The notes: generated from the sequence alone by a model not told the origin. A stretch of 64,000 bases of DNA from Pyxidicoccus sp. MSG2 (GCF_026626705.1 NZ_JAPNKC010000001.1:10378001-10442000); one strand, 5' to 3'; positions 53,781-63,700 are shown, numbered from the stretch's first letter. A program made the numbers and translations.

Positions 53781-54995
53781 TCAGGGCACCCGGCCCACCG
53801 CGCCCCCGGTGCCGCTCTCCTGCGACGTGTAGAGGAGCGTCTCGCCGTCCACCAGCAGGCCGCCCGGGCCCGTGCCCGAGGGGCCCACCGGGTCCGAGGT
53901 GCCGGGCGCGCAGGGTCGCACGCGGCGCAGGAAGTCCGCGCTGTCGGCGCGCGATTCCTTGAAGTAGACCACCCCGTTCAGCTCCACCGGGAACATGGGT
54001 CCTTGGAGTCCTTCGGCGAGGACCCCAGCCGTGCCTCCTCCTCGTGGCAACTCGAGGAGCCGGCCGGTGCCGCCGCTCCCTTCGGTGATGAGGAAGTGTG
54101 TGGGCGTCACCTCCAGCGAACTGCCCTGCGTCACCGTTGCATCCCGGTGTTCAGCGGACGCGCTGCCATCCAATGGGACGCGGTAGAGGCCCGGAGTGGT
54201 GCCTCCGGTAACGAGGAACCACACGTCCGTGCCTACCACCCGCGCGCCTCGCACCCGGGCCGCGCTCGGGCCGGCGTACAGCTCCTGGCGGTTGTTCCCG
54301 TCGGTGTCCACCCGGAGCAGCCACCGGTTGCCCGTGGCCACCACCAGCACGTCGCGGCCGGAGAGGGTGGCGCGCAGCACTTCCGTGCCACCGACGGTGA
54401 CGTTGTTGAGCGTCGCGTCGATGGGCAGGTCACCCCGCTTCCCCGTCGCCTTGTCCACGCGCCAGAGCCCGTCCAGGTCCAGCACGTAGACGCTCGTCGC
54501 ATCCACCGCGATGGCGTCCGGTGCGCGAAAGCCCGAGGCAAAGGGCGCGGCAGTGCCGCCCGAGCGAGAGAGCTTGAGCACCTGGCCCGCGCCCGGAGTC
54601 GGCTGCTGGGGATTCAGCGAATGCGACTCGGAGATGTAGAGGTCCGTCGCGTCCAGGGCGAGCCGGCGCGGCGTGTTCAACCGCGTGGCCAGCTCCGTTC
54701 CGGTTTGCCCGGCGGGGGCCTCGCAGACTCCACCGTCGGCCGTGCCCGCATCCGTGCTTCCACCGTCCACGCCCGTGCCCGCGTCGTCTTCCGTGCCCGC
54801 GTCGGAAGGCTCCGTGCCTCCGTCGGGTTCGGTGCCTCCGTCTGGCTCCGTGCCACCGTCCTCCGTGACGCCCGCGTCGTCGCCGCCCGTCCCGGAGTCC
54901 TCCGTCCCGCCCGCGTCCGGCCGTCCCGGCTGCGGTGACGACCCCGAGGAGCAGGCCACCGCGAGCAGCAGGACGGACAGGAGCGTGCGTTTCAT
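53781..54995 (-). CDS. Lipoprotein with an Asp/Gly/Thr-rich linker and a beta-propeller-like domain
   Basis: A 404-residue exported protein. MKRTLLSVLLLAVAC is a lipoprotein signal with the lipobox Cys at 15. Residues 16-95 are a low-complexity linker of repeated GGTEPD and DAGT units, a common surface-protein spacer in myxobacteria. The remainder has repeated strands such as LALDATDLYISESHSL, AIAVDATSVYVLDLDGLWRV and GTDVWFLVTGG, as in NHL/SMP-30-like propellers. Binding partner unknown. Its ATG overlaps the stop of the upstream hybrid kinase (ATGA), so the two are probably co-translated. Confidence 0.82.
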   Translation of the reverse strand: MKRTLLSVLLLAVACSSGSSPQPGRPDAGGTEDSGTGGDDAGVTEDGGTEPDGGTEPDGGTEPSDAGTEDDAGTGVDGGSTDAGTADGGVCEAPAGQTGTELATRLNTPRRLALDATDLYISESHSLNPQQPTPGAGQVLKLSRSGGTAAPFASGFRAPDAIAVDATSVYVLDLDGLWRVDKATGKRGDLPIDATLNNVTVGGTEVLRATLSGRDVLVVATGNRWLLRVDTDGNNRQELYAGPSAARVRGARVVGTDVWFLVTGGTTPGLYRVPLDGSASAEHRDATVTQGSSLEVTPTHFLITEGSGGTGRLLELPRGGGTAGVLAEGLQGPMFPVELNGVVYFKESRADSADFLRRVRPCAPGTSDPVGPSGTGPGGLLVDGETLLYTSQESGTGGAVGRVP

Positions 54996-56509
54996 GGGAC
55001 TTCTCTCTTGAAGGCACGGCTCAGCTCGCGGCTGAGGGCCGTGGTGTCGGACAGCAGCTTGGGCAGACACGCGGCGGCACCGGCGCGCAGGGACTCCAGC
55101 GCCGTCTCCATCGTGAGGTGCTCGGCCAGCACGACGAAGGGCGCGCCCTGCGCCAGCGCCTTGCCCAGCTCCAGCGCCTTGCGCCCGTAGGCCGGCGCGA
55201 AGTCCCAGCTCACCACCACGCCCGCCGGCTTCGCCATCGCCATCAGCTCGGCCGAGGGGAGGATGCGCGCCTCCAGCCCCACCATCGTCAGCGCCTCGGT
55301 GATGAGCCGCGCCGTCGTCGGGTTGTCCTCCAGCACGTCCACCCGCCGCACCTCCGTCGCCGTCCTCAACGCGAGCGGGGCCGACTGCGCCGACAGCGCC
55401 GTGCGCAAGAGCGTGCGCACCTCCCGGATGTCGTCGAAGGGCTTGAGCATGTAGTCCACCACGCCCAGCTCCAGCGCCTGCTGCGTCGTCACCAGCGACG
55501 GGTAGCCCGTCATCAGGATGACGCGCGAGTTGGAGTAGAGCCGCCGCGCCTGTTGCGCCAGCTCCAGTCCGGACAGGCCCGGCAGGTTCTTGTCCGTGAC
55601 GATGAGGTCCACCGGCGCCTGGCGAAGCAGGTCGAGTGCCTCCTCGCCGCTGGCCGCCTCGATGACCTCGCACTCCTTGCCCATCAGGTCGCGGAAGACC
55701 ATGCGGATGATGGTCTCGTCGTCCACCACCAGCAGCCGCTGGCGCCGCGCGGTCGGCGTGTCCGACGTCGGGAAGAGCACCCGGAACACGGTGGCTGGCG
55801 GCGGCACGTCGCGGACGACGCCCGGGGCCGCCAGGCCCACCTGCGCGCGGTGCTCCTGGGCAATGCGCCGGCACACCGCGAGCCCCAGCCCCGTGCCCCG
55901 CTTGTTGGCGGTGACGTAGGGCTCGAAGATGCGCTCGCGCAGCTCCTCGGGAATGCCCGGGCCCCAGTCCGCCACGTACAGCACCGGCGACGAGCCCTCG
56001 CGCGTGAGCACCACCTTCACGCGGCCGCGCCCGGCCATGGCGTCGCGCGCGTTGTTCAGGAGGTTGAGCGTGAGCTGCTCGATGAGCCGCGCGTTGCCCT
56101 GGATGGTGATGTCCTCGGGCGCCTCCACCTCCAGGGAGATGCGCGCGGAGTCCGGGTTGATGCTGAAGAGCTTCGCCGCCGCCCAGATGGGGGCCGCCAG
56201 GGACAGGCTCTGCTGGGGTGCGGGGCGCTCGCTGGCCAGGCGGATGTAGTCGGAGACGATCTGCTCCATCCGCTCCACCTGCGCCAGCAGGAGCCTCAGC
56301 GGGCCGGAGGGGCCGCCGTCCTCCGCCAGGAGTTGTGCGTAGGCCTTCACGCCCAGCAGCGGCTGCCGCAGCTCGTGCAGCACCTCCGCGGCGAGCTGGG
56401 TCGACTGGGCGCCCGCACGTTGCAGTGCCGCCGCCGCCGCGCGCGCGGCTGGCAGGTCCCCCGCCTCCAGGGCCTGGAGCAGTTGGGAGAGCGGCGCGGG
56501 TGTTTCCAT
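54992..56509 (-). CDS. Hybrid sensor histidine kinase with a receiver and a degenerate receiver
   Basis: A 505-residue cytosolic protein. The dimerisation domain has EVLHELRQPLLGVKAY (phospho-His about 46). The HATPase domain has NLLNNARDAM and KRGTGLGLAVC. A receiver follows near 255 (LLVVDDETIIRMVF) with phospho-acceptor in DLIVTDKNLPGLSG and KPFDD. The last 120 residues resemble another receiver (VDVLEDNPTTARLI, FVVLAEHLTME) but lack a clear phospho-Asp (VVSWDFAPAY). It is translationally coupled to the lipoprotein gene behind it. Start at 56509; a short upstream extension is possible. Confidence 0.9.
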   Translation of the reverse strand: METPAPLSQLLQALEAGDLPAARAAAAALQRAGAQSTQLAAEVLHELRQPLLGVKAYAQLLAEDGGPSGPLRLLLAQVERMEQIVSDYIRLASERPAPQQSLSLAAPIWAAAKLFSINPDSARISLEVEAPEDITIQGNARLIEQLTLNLLNNARDAMAGRGRVKVVLTREGSSPVLYVADWGPGIPEELRERIFEPYVTANKRGTGLGLAVCRRIAQEHRAQVGLAAPGVVRDVPPPATVFRVLFPTSDTPTARRQRLLVVDDETIIRMVFRDLMGKECEVIEAASGEEALDLLRQAPVDLIVTDKNLPGLSGLELAQQARRLYSNSRVILMTGYPSLVTTQQALELGVVDYMLKPFDDIREVRTLLRTALSAQSAPLALRTATEVRRVDVLEDNPTTARLITEALTMVGLEARILPSAELMAMAKPAGVVVSWDFAPAYGRKALELGKALAQGAPFVVLAEHLTMETALESLRAGAAACLPKLLSDTTALSRELSRAFKREVP

Positions 56510-56543
56510 TTCCTGAGCATGACGGAGGCAGCGGCTTCTACGC

Positions 56544-56603
56544 AACGCGGGCGAAGGGATTCCGTTGACCCGGGCCCGGGGGGCGCGGATGCTCGCCCGC
56601 GTT
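56544..56603. promoter_or_regulatory. Long-spaced inverted repeat upstream of encC
   Basis: AACGCGGGCGA at 56544-56554 and its exact complement at 56593-56603 are separated by 38 bases, which contain a second GC palindrome (CCCGGGCCCGGG). It lies 28 bases before the encC start, in the divergent region with the hybrid kinase. It could be a paired operator or a leader hairpin. Confidence 0.35.
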
Positions 56604-56631
56604 CCTCGCGCCCGGCCTCGGGAGGGCCTTC

Positions 56632-57027
56632 ATGCCGCAGACCAACCCGTTCCACTCGCTCGTGCCCCGGAAGATGACGGACACCGAGCTGGCTCGCTCC
56701 ATCCGGCTGAACATCGAAGCGGAGCTGGACGCCATCAATCTGTACGCCGCGCACATCGACGCCACCGACAACGAGGACGCCAAGGCCATCCTCCGTCACG
56801 TCATGGACGAGGAGCGCGAGCACGCCGCCCTCTTCTGGCAGCTCATCGCCCGGTTGGACCCGGAGCAGGCCCAGCACGACCGCGAGGCGTCCGAGAAGTA
56901 CACGCTCATCACCACGGGCGCGCCGCACGAGGCGGTGGAGGCCGTGGGCAAGGAAGGCGGGGAAGCGCGCACCGTCGCGGAGACCAACCCCGCGAAGCAT
57001 CTCACCGTGGGCAGCCTGCGCCGCTAG
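56632..57027 (+). CDS. encC: Encapsulin cargo ferritin-like protein
   Basis: A 131-residue encapsulated ferritin. The two-helix EncFtn core is clear: IRLNIEAELDAINLYAAHID and AILRHVMDEEREHAALF. Glu31, Tyr38, Glu61 and His64 are spaced exactly as the iron site Glu32/Tyr39/Glu62/His65 of Rhodospirillum EncFtn. The C-terminus ends LTVGSLRR, the targeting peptide that docks cargo in the Myxococcus EncA shell. It should oxidise Fe(II) inside the nanocompartment for iron storage. No shell gene is in the window, as expected if encA is elsewhere. Neighbours match M. xanthus encC rather than encB. GGGAGGG precedes the ATG. Confidence 0.92.
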   Translation: MPQTNPFHSLVPRKMTDTELARSIRLNIEAELDAINLYAAHIDATDNEDAKAILRHVMDEEREHAALFWQLIARLDPEQAQHDREASEKYTLITTGAPHEAVEAVGKEGGEARTVAETNPAKHLTVGSLRR

Positions 57028-58397
57028 CTCCGGTCCGGCACCGACTGCCGGCGCTCCGCCGGCGGGGCTTCCAGGTCCATGGCCGCCATGTAGACGACGT
57101 TCCGGGTGCCGCGCTTGCCCCGGTACATGGCCCGGTCGGACAGGTCCAACAGCGTGGCCTTGTCCCGGGCGTGCTCGGGGAAGCTGGCCACGCCGATGCA
57201 GGTGGTGACGCCCAGCGACAGCCCCTCGCGCGAGAGGAAGCGGTGCGTCTCCATGGTGCGGCGGATGCGCTCCGCCACCTTGAGCGCCCCGCCCGAGTCG
57301 GTGTTCCGCAGCAGCACCACGTACTCGTCGCCGCCGTAGCGGGCCACCACGTCCGGGTCTCTCACGCAGCCCTTCACCACGCGTGCCGTCTCCACCAGCA
57401 GCTTGGAGCCCACGAGGTGGCCGTGCGTGTCGTTGATGGACTTGAAGTGGTCCAGGTCCAGGAACAGCAGGCTGAAGGGGCGCTGCGTCTGGACCGAGTC
57501 CTGGACTTCGCGGTCCAGCACCATGTGCAGGTAGCGCGTGTTGAAGAGGCGGGTGAGGTCGTCGACGTACGCCAGGTCCTCCACCGCCGCGAAGCGCCCG
57601 AGGTTGCGCAGCGCCAGCGCCCAGTTGCGCACGAGGTAGCCGGCCGTCTCGCCCGTCCACTCCGCGCCGGCGCCGCGGAAGAAGAGCACCGCGTGCCCCA
57701 GCACCGACTCGCCCTCCACGGCGGGGATGGAGAGGGCACGCGGGAAGGACGCGTCCAGCCCCTCGAGCTCACGAGGGGCGCGCGCGTCCGCCAGGTGGGA
57801 GATGAGCGTGGCGACCAGTGACTCCTCCACCGCGGAGGGCAACCCGCGCGTGCCCTGGAGGCGCAGTCCGGAGGCGTCCCGCTCCAACAGCACCACCGCG
57901 GTGGCGGCGGCCATGGCCTGCAGCGCGCCCGCGGTGGCGGTGGCCAGCTTCTCCCGGTCCAGCGTGGTGGCGATGCGCTGCCCGGCCTCCAGCATGGCGA
58001 CGTGCCGGCGCAGGGACGCGTTCTCCTGCATCAAGTCCCGGGTGGTGAGGGCGCGGCGGACGGCGTGCTGGAGGGCCTCCGGGGCCACGGGCTTGACGAG
58101 GTACTCGGCCGCGCCGCTCTTGATGGCGCGCACGGCGGGGTCCACCTTCTCCAGGCCGGTGATGACCACCACCTCCACGCCGGGATGGCGGTCGCGCACG
58201 TAGCGCAGCACCTCCATGCCGTCGCCGCCGGGGAGGATGAGGTCCGTCACCACCGCATCGAAGCGGTCCGCCGCGAGGACCTCCCGGGCGTCCTGCAGCG
58301 TGCCCACGGCCGTGACGGCGTGGCCCACGGCCGTGAGGTAGTCGCCGTAGAGGGTGCGGGCGATCTTTTCGTCGTCGACGAGGAGGATTCGCGCCAT
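57024..58397 (-). CDS. Response regulator with GAF-like and GGDEF (diguanylate cyclase) domains
   Basis: A 457-residue protein. An N-terminal receiver (ILLVDDEKIARTLY, phospho-Asp in VVTDLILPGG, KPVAPE) is followed by a GAF-like sensor domain at about 140-275. A GGDEF domain (about 285-440) follows, with LTRLFNTRYLHMVL, DLDHFKSINDTHGH and the active site RYGGDEYVVLL. RDPD five residues before GGDEY is a complete inhibitory I-site. It should make cyclic di-GMP under phosphorylation control with product feedback. Start at the ATG at 58397. It overlaps encC by 4 bases convergently and lies divergent to the CheW-like gene. Confidence 0.93.
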   Translation of the reverse strand: MARILLVDDEKIARTLYGDYLTAVGHAVTAVGTLQDAREVLAADRFDAVVTDLILPGGDGMEVLRYVRDRHPGVEVVVITGLEKVDPAVRAIKSGAAEYLVKPVAPEALQHAVRRALTTRDLMQENASLRRHVAMLEAGQRIATTLDREKLATATAGALQAMAAATAVVLLERDASGLRLQGTRGLPSAVEESLVATLISHLADARAPRELEGLDASFPRALSIPAVEGESVLGHAVLFFRGAGAEWTGETAGYLVRNWALALRNLGRFAAVEDLAYVDDLTRLFNTRYLHMVLDREVQDSVQTQRPFSLLFLDLDHFKSINDTHGHLVGSKLLVETARVVKGCVRDPDVVARYGGDEYVVLLRNTDSGGALKVAERIRRTMETHRFLSREGLSLGVTTCIGVASFPEHARDKATLLDLSDRAMYRGKRGTRNVVYMAAMDLEAPPAERRQSVPDRS

Positions 58398-58445
58398 CTG
58401 AGAAGGGCTTAGCACCAAGGGGTGGAAGGCTGCTAGGGTAGGGCC

Positions 58446-59261
58446 GTGTCACCCTTCGAAAGCGGACGCCGGCTCTGCCTGCTCGTCGAGGCAGGAGAGA
58501 CGCGCTACGCGGTGGAGGCGACCTCCGTCATGGAGGTGGCCATCCCCGGCGCCAACGGCGGGAGCCTCCGCGGCGTGCTGGAGGTGAAGGACCTGTCCGC
58601 CCTGCTCGGCGGCCCTCCGGAGGAGGGAGCGGGCATGGTGGTGGTGCTCGACGTCAGCCCGACGCTGGCCGTGCGCGTACGCTCCGTCGTGGAGGTGGCC
58701 GACGTCGCCCGCGCGCCCTTCTTCCTGCTGCCGCCCGGACTGGCGGACTCGCTGGCGCCCCTGAGTCGCGGCGCGGTGCTGCACAAGGAGCGGCTCTACC
58801 TGGAGCTCATCGCGGAGGCGCTGCCCCACCGGGTGGGCCCCCACCTGTCGCCCGCCCCCCTGCGCCCCGTGCACTGGGCCGAGGCCGCGCCCGAGCGCGC
58901 GCTCATCTTCGAGTCCCAGGGGCGCCTGTTCGGCGTCCCGCTGGTCCTGGTGTCACAGGTGGTGGAGCGGGGGGGCGCCTTCAGCGTCCTACCCGTGCAG
59001 AGCGGACCGGTGGCCGGTATCTTTCCACATGCACAGGTGCTCTGGCCCATCTGCTCCGTCCCCGCGCTGCTGGGCGCGGCCCCGGTCGCCGAGTCCTTCT
59101 TCATCCTCACCGAGCTCGCCGGCCGGAACGTGGGGCTGACGGCCACCCGGGTGCTTGGCGTGCTGCACCGCTTCGAGCCGGACGAGACCGCGGGCTCCTT
59201 TCGCGCACCCGGTCTGCCCGGCCCCGTGTTGTTCCTGGACCTGCAGCGCATGTTTTCTTGA
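58446..59261 (+). CDS. Protein with two CheW-like domains
   Basis: A 271-residue protein with tandem CheW-like folds. The first (about 8-130) runs from LCLLVEAGETRYAVEATSVM through GVLEVKDLSALLGG to VVVLDVSPTLAVRVRSVVEV. The second (about 150-270) contains ALIFESQGRLFGVPLVLVSQ and GRNVGLTATRVLGV. CheW domains couple receptors to CheA-type kinases; a two-domain adaptor may bridge two clusters. It ends 119 bases before romR on the same strand, so a link to motility polarity is likely but inferred. Confidence 0.78.
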   Translation: MSPFESGRRLCLLVEAGETRYAVEATSVMEVAIPGANGGSLRGVLEVKDLSALLGGPPEEGAGMVVVLDVSPTLAVRVRSVVEVADVARAPFFLLPPGLADSLAPLSRGAVLHKERLYLELIAEALPHRVGPHLSPAPLRPVHWAEAAPERALIFESQGRLFGVPLVLVSQVVERGGAFSVLPVQSGPVAGIFPHAQVLWPICSVPALLGAAPVAESFFILTELAGRNVGLTATRVLGVLHRFEPDETAGSFRAPGLPGPVLFLDLQRMFS

Positions 59262-59380
59262 TCGTCCTGGAGCGCGACCCGTAAGCTGCCCCGCTTGATA
59301 GAGTGCCGCGACCTGGCTTTTTAGCGGCAGGAATCCCCAACGAATTCAGAGGGGTAGACGCCCCCCCGAGGCCCGAACCG

Positions 59381-60694
59381 ATGCCCAAGAATCTGCTGGT
59401 CGCCGATGACTCGCTCACCATCCGCAAGGTGATCGGGATGATCTTCGCGACCGAGGACTTTCAGGTGACCGCGGTGGACAACGGGCTCGACGCCATCTCC
59501 CGCGTCCGCGAGCTGCGCCCTGACGTCGTGCTCGCCGACGTGATGATGCCGGGCAAGAGTGGCTACGAGGTCTGCGAGGCGCTGAAGAGCGACCCGGCGA
59601 CCCAGGGCATCCCGGTGGTGCTGCTGGCGGGCACCTTCGAGGCGTTCGACGAGAACCGCGCCCGCGCCGCCCGCGCGGATGACCACATCGCCAAGCCCTT
59701 CGAGAGCCAGGTGCTGCTCGACAAGGTGAAGGCGCTGGTGGGCCAGAAGTCCAACACCATGCCGGCCTCCATGGCCACGCGGGTGATGCCGCCGTCGGCC
59801 CAGCCCGCTGCCCCCACGCCTGCGGCCCCGGCGCCCCAGCCTGCGCCCACTGCGGCCGCCCGTCCGGCGGGGATTCCGCAGGGCACCCAGTCGGGCTTCC
59901 CGCGTCCTCCAGGGCCGGGCATGCCGCCGGGCGCTCCGGGCGCGCCGCGTCCTCCGGGCCCCGGCGCACCGCCTCCGGGCATGGCCCGTCCTCCGGGGCC
60001 GGGCATGCCGCCGGGTGCTCCAGGCGCGCCGCGTCCTCCGGGGCCGGGCATGCCTCCGGGCCCCATGGCCCGTCCTCCCGGGCCGGGCATGCCTCCGGGC
60101 GCGCCGCGTCCTCCCGGGCCGGGCATGCCGCCTCCGGGCGCCGCCGCGCGTCCGGGCGTGCCGCCTCCGCCGGGGGCTCCCGCGCCGGGCATGCCGCCGC
60201 GTCCGGGCGTGCCGCCGGGTGCGCAGCCTCCGGGCATGGCCCGTCCGGGCATTCCGCAGGGCACCCAGTCGGGCTTCCCGCGGCCTCCTCCGGGGGGCGC
60301 GCCGCTGCCTCCCGCTCCGGCCCCCGCGCCGCAGCCGGCCGCCCGTGCGAGGGATCCGTTCGGGCTGGGCGCTCCCGCCGCGCCGCAGGCCGCTGCCCAG
60401 CCGTCCATCAGCATCGAGGACTCGCTGCCGGACACCCAGGGCGCGGAGGAGATCTCCCTCGACATGGGGGGCCCGCCGGCACCCGCTCCGGTCGCCGCCC
60501 GTCCCGCCGCCGCTCCGGCCGCGGCCCGTCCCGCGGCTGCCGACGGTGGCGAGGCACAGCTGCGCGAGGCGCTGTCGAAGGCCTCCCGCGAGGTCATCGA
60601 GAAGATTGCCTGGGAGGTCGTACCGCAGCTCGCGGAGACCATCATCCGTGAGGAGCTCGAGCGGCTCATCAAGGACCGAGAGACGCAGCACTGA
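59381..60694 (+). CDS. romR: RomR, motility polarity response regulator
   Basis: A 437-residue protein. Residues 1-120 are a receiver (NLLVADDSLTIRKVIGMIFA) with phospho-acceptor Asp53 in VLADVMMPGKSG and Lys in IAKPFES. Residues 130-355 form a long Pro/Gly-rich disordered region built from RPPGPGMPPG-type repeats, in which GIPQGTQSGFPRPP occurs twice. The C-terminus (about 395-437) is a conserved amphipathic helix (LREALSKASREVIEKIAWEV, then PQLAETIIREELERL). This layout, and the position before valS, match RomR, which recruits MglA/MglB to the poles and sets the direction of movement of Myxococcus cells. Start at 59381. Confidence 0.92.
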   Translation: MPKNLLVADDSLTIRKVIGMIFATEDFQVTAVDNGLDAISRVRELRPDVVLADVMMPGKSGYEVCEALKSDPATQGIPVVLLAGTFEAFDENRARAARADDHIAKPFESQVLLDKVKALVGQKSNTMPASMATRVMPPSAQPAAPTPAAPAPQPAPTAAARPAGIPQGTQSGFPRPPGPGMPPGAPGAPRPPGPGAPPPGMARPPGPGMPPGAPGAPRPPGPGMPPGPMARPPGPGMPPGAPRPPGPGMPPPGAAARPGVPPPPGAPAPGMPPRPGVPPGAQPPGMARPGIPQGTQSGFPRPPPGGAPLPPAPAPAPQPAARARDPFGLGAPAAPQAAAQPSISIEDSLPDTQGAEEISLDMGGPPAPAPVAARPAAAPAAARPAAADGGEAQLREALSKASREVIEKIAWEVVPQLAETIIREELERLIKDRETQH

Positions 60695-60726
60695 GGCGTT
60701 CTACGCCGTACCCTCCTGACCCTCCC

Positions 60727-60750
60727 GCCGGCCCCGTCCCCGGGGCCGGC
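60727..60750 (+). promoter_or_regulatory. GC hairpin over the valS ribosome-binding region
   Basis: GCCGGCCCC (60727-60735) and its exact complement (60742-60750) form a 9-base all-GC stem with a 6-base loop, ending eight bases before the valS ATG. No free Shine-Dalgarno is visible outside it, and the G-run that could serve as one lies in the stem. No T-run follows, so it is not a classic terminator of romR. Confidence 0.4.
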
Positions 60751-60758
60751 CGTCTGCA

Positions 60759-63700
60759 ATGACCGACACCACTGAACTGTCCAAGGCCTACGAGCCGACC
60801 GAGGTCGAGGCCCGCAACTACGCCTTCTGGCTGGAGAAGAACTACTTCCGCGCCGAGGCGACCTCCGACAAGCCGGCCTTCTCCATCGTCCTGCCGCCGC
60901 CCAACGTGACGGGCAGCCTGCACATCGGCCACGCCCTCACCGCCACCATCCAGGACATCCTCACCCGCTGGAAGCGGATGAGCGGCTTCAATGCCCTGTG
61001 GCTCCCCGGTACGGACCACGCCGGCATCGCCACGCAGATGGTGGTGGAGAAGGAGCTGAAGAAGACCGAGGGCAAGAGCCGCCACGACCTGGGCCGCGCG
61101 AAGTTCCTCGAGCGCGTCTGGGAGTGGAAGGCCAGATACGGCGCCCGTATCGGCGAGCAGCACCGCTTCCTGGGCGCGTCCCTGGACTGGAGCCGCGAGC
61201 GCTTCACCATGGACGAGCAGTCCTCGGCCGCGGTGCGCGAGGTCTTCGTCCGCCTGTACGAAGAGGGCCTGATGTACCGGGCCCAGAAGCTCATCAACTG
61301 GTGCCCCTCGTGCCGCACCGCCCTCAGTGACCTGGAGGTGGAGCACGAGGAGAAGAACGGCTCCATCTGGCACATCCGCTACCCCGTGAAGGACAGCGAC
61401 CGCACGCTCACCGTGGCCACCACGCGCCCGGAGACGATGCTGGGCGACACCGCGGTGGCCATCCACCCGGACGACGAGCGCTACACGGGCCTGGCCGGGC
61501 AGACGGTGAAGCTGCCGCTGACGGACCGCGAGATTCCCATCATCGCGGACGCGGAGTTGGTGGATCCGAAGTTCGGCACCGGCGTGGTGAAGGTGACGCC
61601 CGCGCACGACTTCAACGACTACCAGACGGGCCTGCGGCACAAGCTGCCCATGCTCACCATCCTGGACGACGCGGCCCGGATGACGAAGGACACCGGCAAG
61701 TACGCCGGCCTGGACCGCTTCGAGGCGCGCAAGCAGGTGCTCGCGGACCTCACGGAGCAGGGGCTGCTGGACAAGGAGGAGCCGCACAAGCTCTCCGTCG
61801 GCACGTGCCAGCGCTGCGCCACCGTGGTGGAGCCGCGCCTGTCGCCGCAGTGGTTCGTGAAGATCGAGCCGCTCGCGAAGCCGGCGATTGAAGCGGTGGG
61901 GCAGGGGCGCACGAAGTTCGTCCCCGAGGCGTGGACGAACACGTACTTCCACTGGATGCGCAACATCCACGACTGGTGCGTCAGCCGCCAGCTGTGGTGG
62001 GGCCACCAGATTCCCGCGTACTACTGCACCTCGTGCAGCCCCCGGCAGGGCGATGACACGGACCTGCCGCTGGACGCGCCCACGGTGAAGGTGGGCGGGG
62101 TGGACTTCGCGCGCGCGGAGCCCATCGTCGCTCGCGAGCAGCCGAAGTCCTGCCCGAAGTGCGGCGGCGCGTCCTTCATCCAGGACTCGGACGTGCTGGA
62201 CACGTGGTTCTCGTCCGCGCTGTGGCCGTTCTCCACGCTGGGCTGGCCGCGCGAGACGCCCGAGCTGAAGACTTTCTACCCGACGTCCGTCATGGAGACG
62301 GGCAGCGACATCATCTTCTTCTGGGTCGCCCGGATGATGATGATGGGCCTGCACTTCATGGGGGATGTGCCCTTCCGCACCGTCTACCTGCACGCGATGG
62401 TGCGCGACGAGAAGGGCGAGAAGATGTCCAAGGTGAAGGGGAACGTCATCGATCCCCTGGACATCGTCCTCGGCGCTCCGGCGGACAAGCTCCAGCCGAC
62501 GCTGAAGAACAAGTTCCCGCAGGGCATGCCGGCGTTCGGCGCGGACGCGCTGCGCTTCACGCTCGCGACGCTCACCCAGCAGGGCCGGGACATCAAGCTG
62601 TCCATGGACCGGCTGGCTGGCTACAAGGCCTTCTGCAACAAGCTGTGGAACGCCAGCCGCTTCGCCCTGATGAACATGGGCGACTTCCAGCTCGACGCGC
62701 GCCCGCTGACCGAGCGCAAGCTGACGCTGGCGGACCGGTGGATTCTCTCCCGGCTGCAGCGCGCCACCACCGAGACGCACAAGGCGCTGGAGGAGTTCGG
62801 CTTCGCCGAGGCCGCCTCCACGCTGTACCAGTTCCTCTGGGCCGAGTTCTGCGACTGGTACATCGAGCTGGCCAAGGGCTCGCTGTACGGCGAGGACGCG
62901 GAGGCCAAGGACTCCACCCGCGCGGTGCTGGTGTTCAGCCTGGACCGCATCCTGCGGCTGCTGCATCCGTTCATGCCGTTCATCACCGAGGAGATCTGGC
63001 AGAAGCTGCCGATGTCCCGGCCGACGGCCAGCATCATGATTGCCCCGTTCCCCACGCCGGAGGCGGCGCTGGTGGACGAGGCGGCCGAAGCGGAGATGGC
63101 GCCCGTCATCGCCGCGATTGAAGGCCTGCGCACCATCCGCGGCGAGAGCAACCTGCCGCCCGCCACGAAGGTGAAGGCGGTGGTGCAGAGCCCGGACGCG
63201 CGCACGCGCGAATTGCTGGAGCGGTGGCGTGGCTACCTCATGCCGCTGGCCGGCCTCTCCGAGGTGCAGGTGGGCGCGCCGGGCGCGAAGCCGCCGCAGG
63301 CCGCCGCCTTCGTGGGCTCGAATCTGGAGATCTACGTCCCGCTGGCGGGCCTCGTCGATTTGGACGCGGAGCGCGAGCGGTTGAAGAAGGAGATTGCCCG
63401 CGCCGAGCAGGAAGTGGCCGGCGTGCTGCGCAAGCTGGAGAACCCCAACTTCGTGGCCAAGGCGCCGCCGGACGTGGTGGTGAAGGACCGTGCCCGCGTC
63501 GAGGAGCTGAACGAGCGCAAGGCCAAGCTTCAGGACCACCTGCAGCGGATTGCCCCGGAGCCCGCCATGCCCGAGAACACGCCGTCTGAGAGCAGCACGT
63601 CGTCGTCCCAGGAGGCCGTCTCCCCCTCCGCCCAGGCCCAGGTGAAGGCCGCCCCGACGCAGGAAGAGAAGGGCGGTGTGGACCTGGGCCGGGAGTTGAA

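Noticed and set aside
59870..60310. Long open frames on both strands over the Pro-rich part of romR
   Set aside because: The low-complexity Pro/Gly repeat DNA is open in several frames; only the RomR frame joins the receiver and the conserved C-terminal helix.
60695..60758. T-box or other aminoacyl-tRNA riboswitch before valS
   Set aside because: Only 64 bases are available and the T-box core sequence is absent; just a simple hairpin is present.
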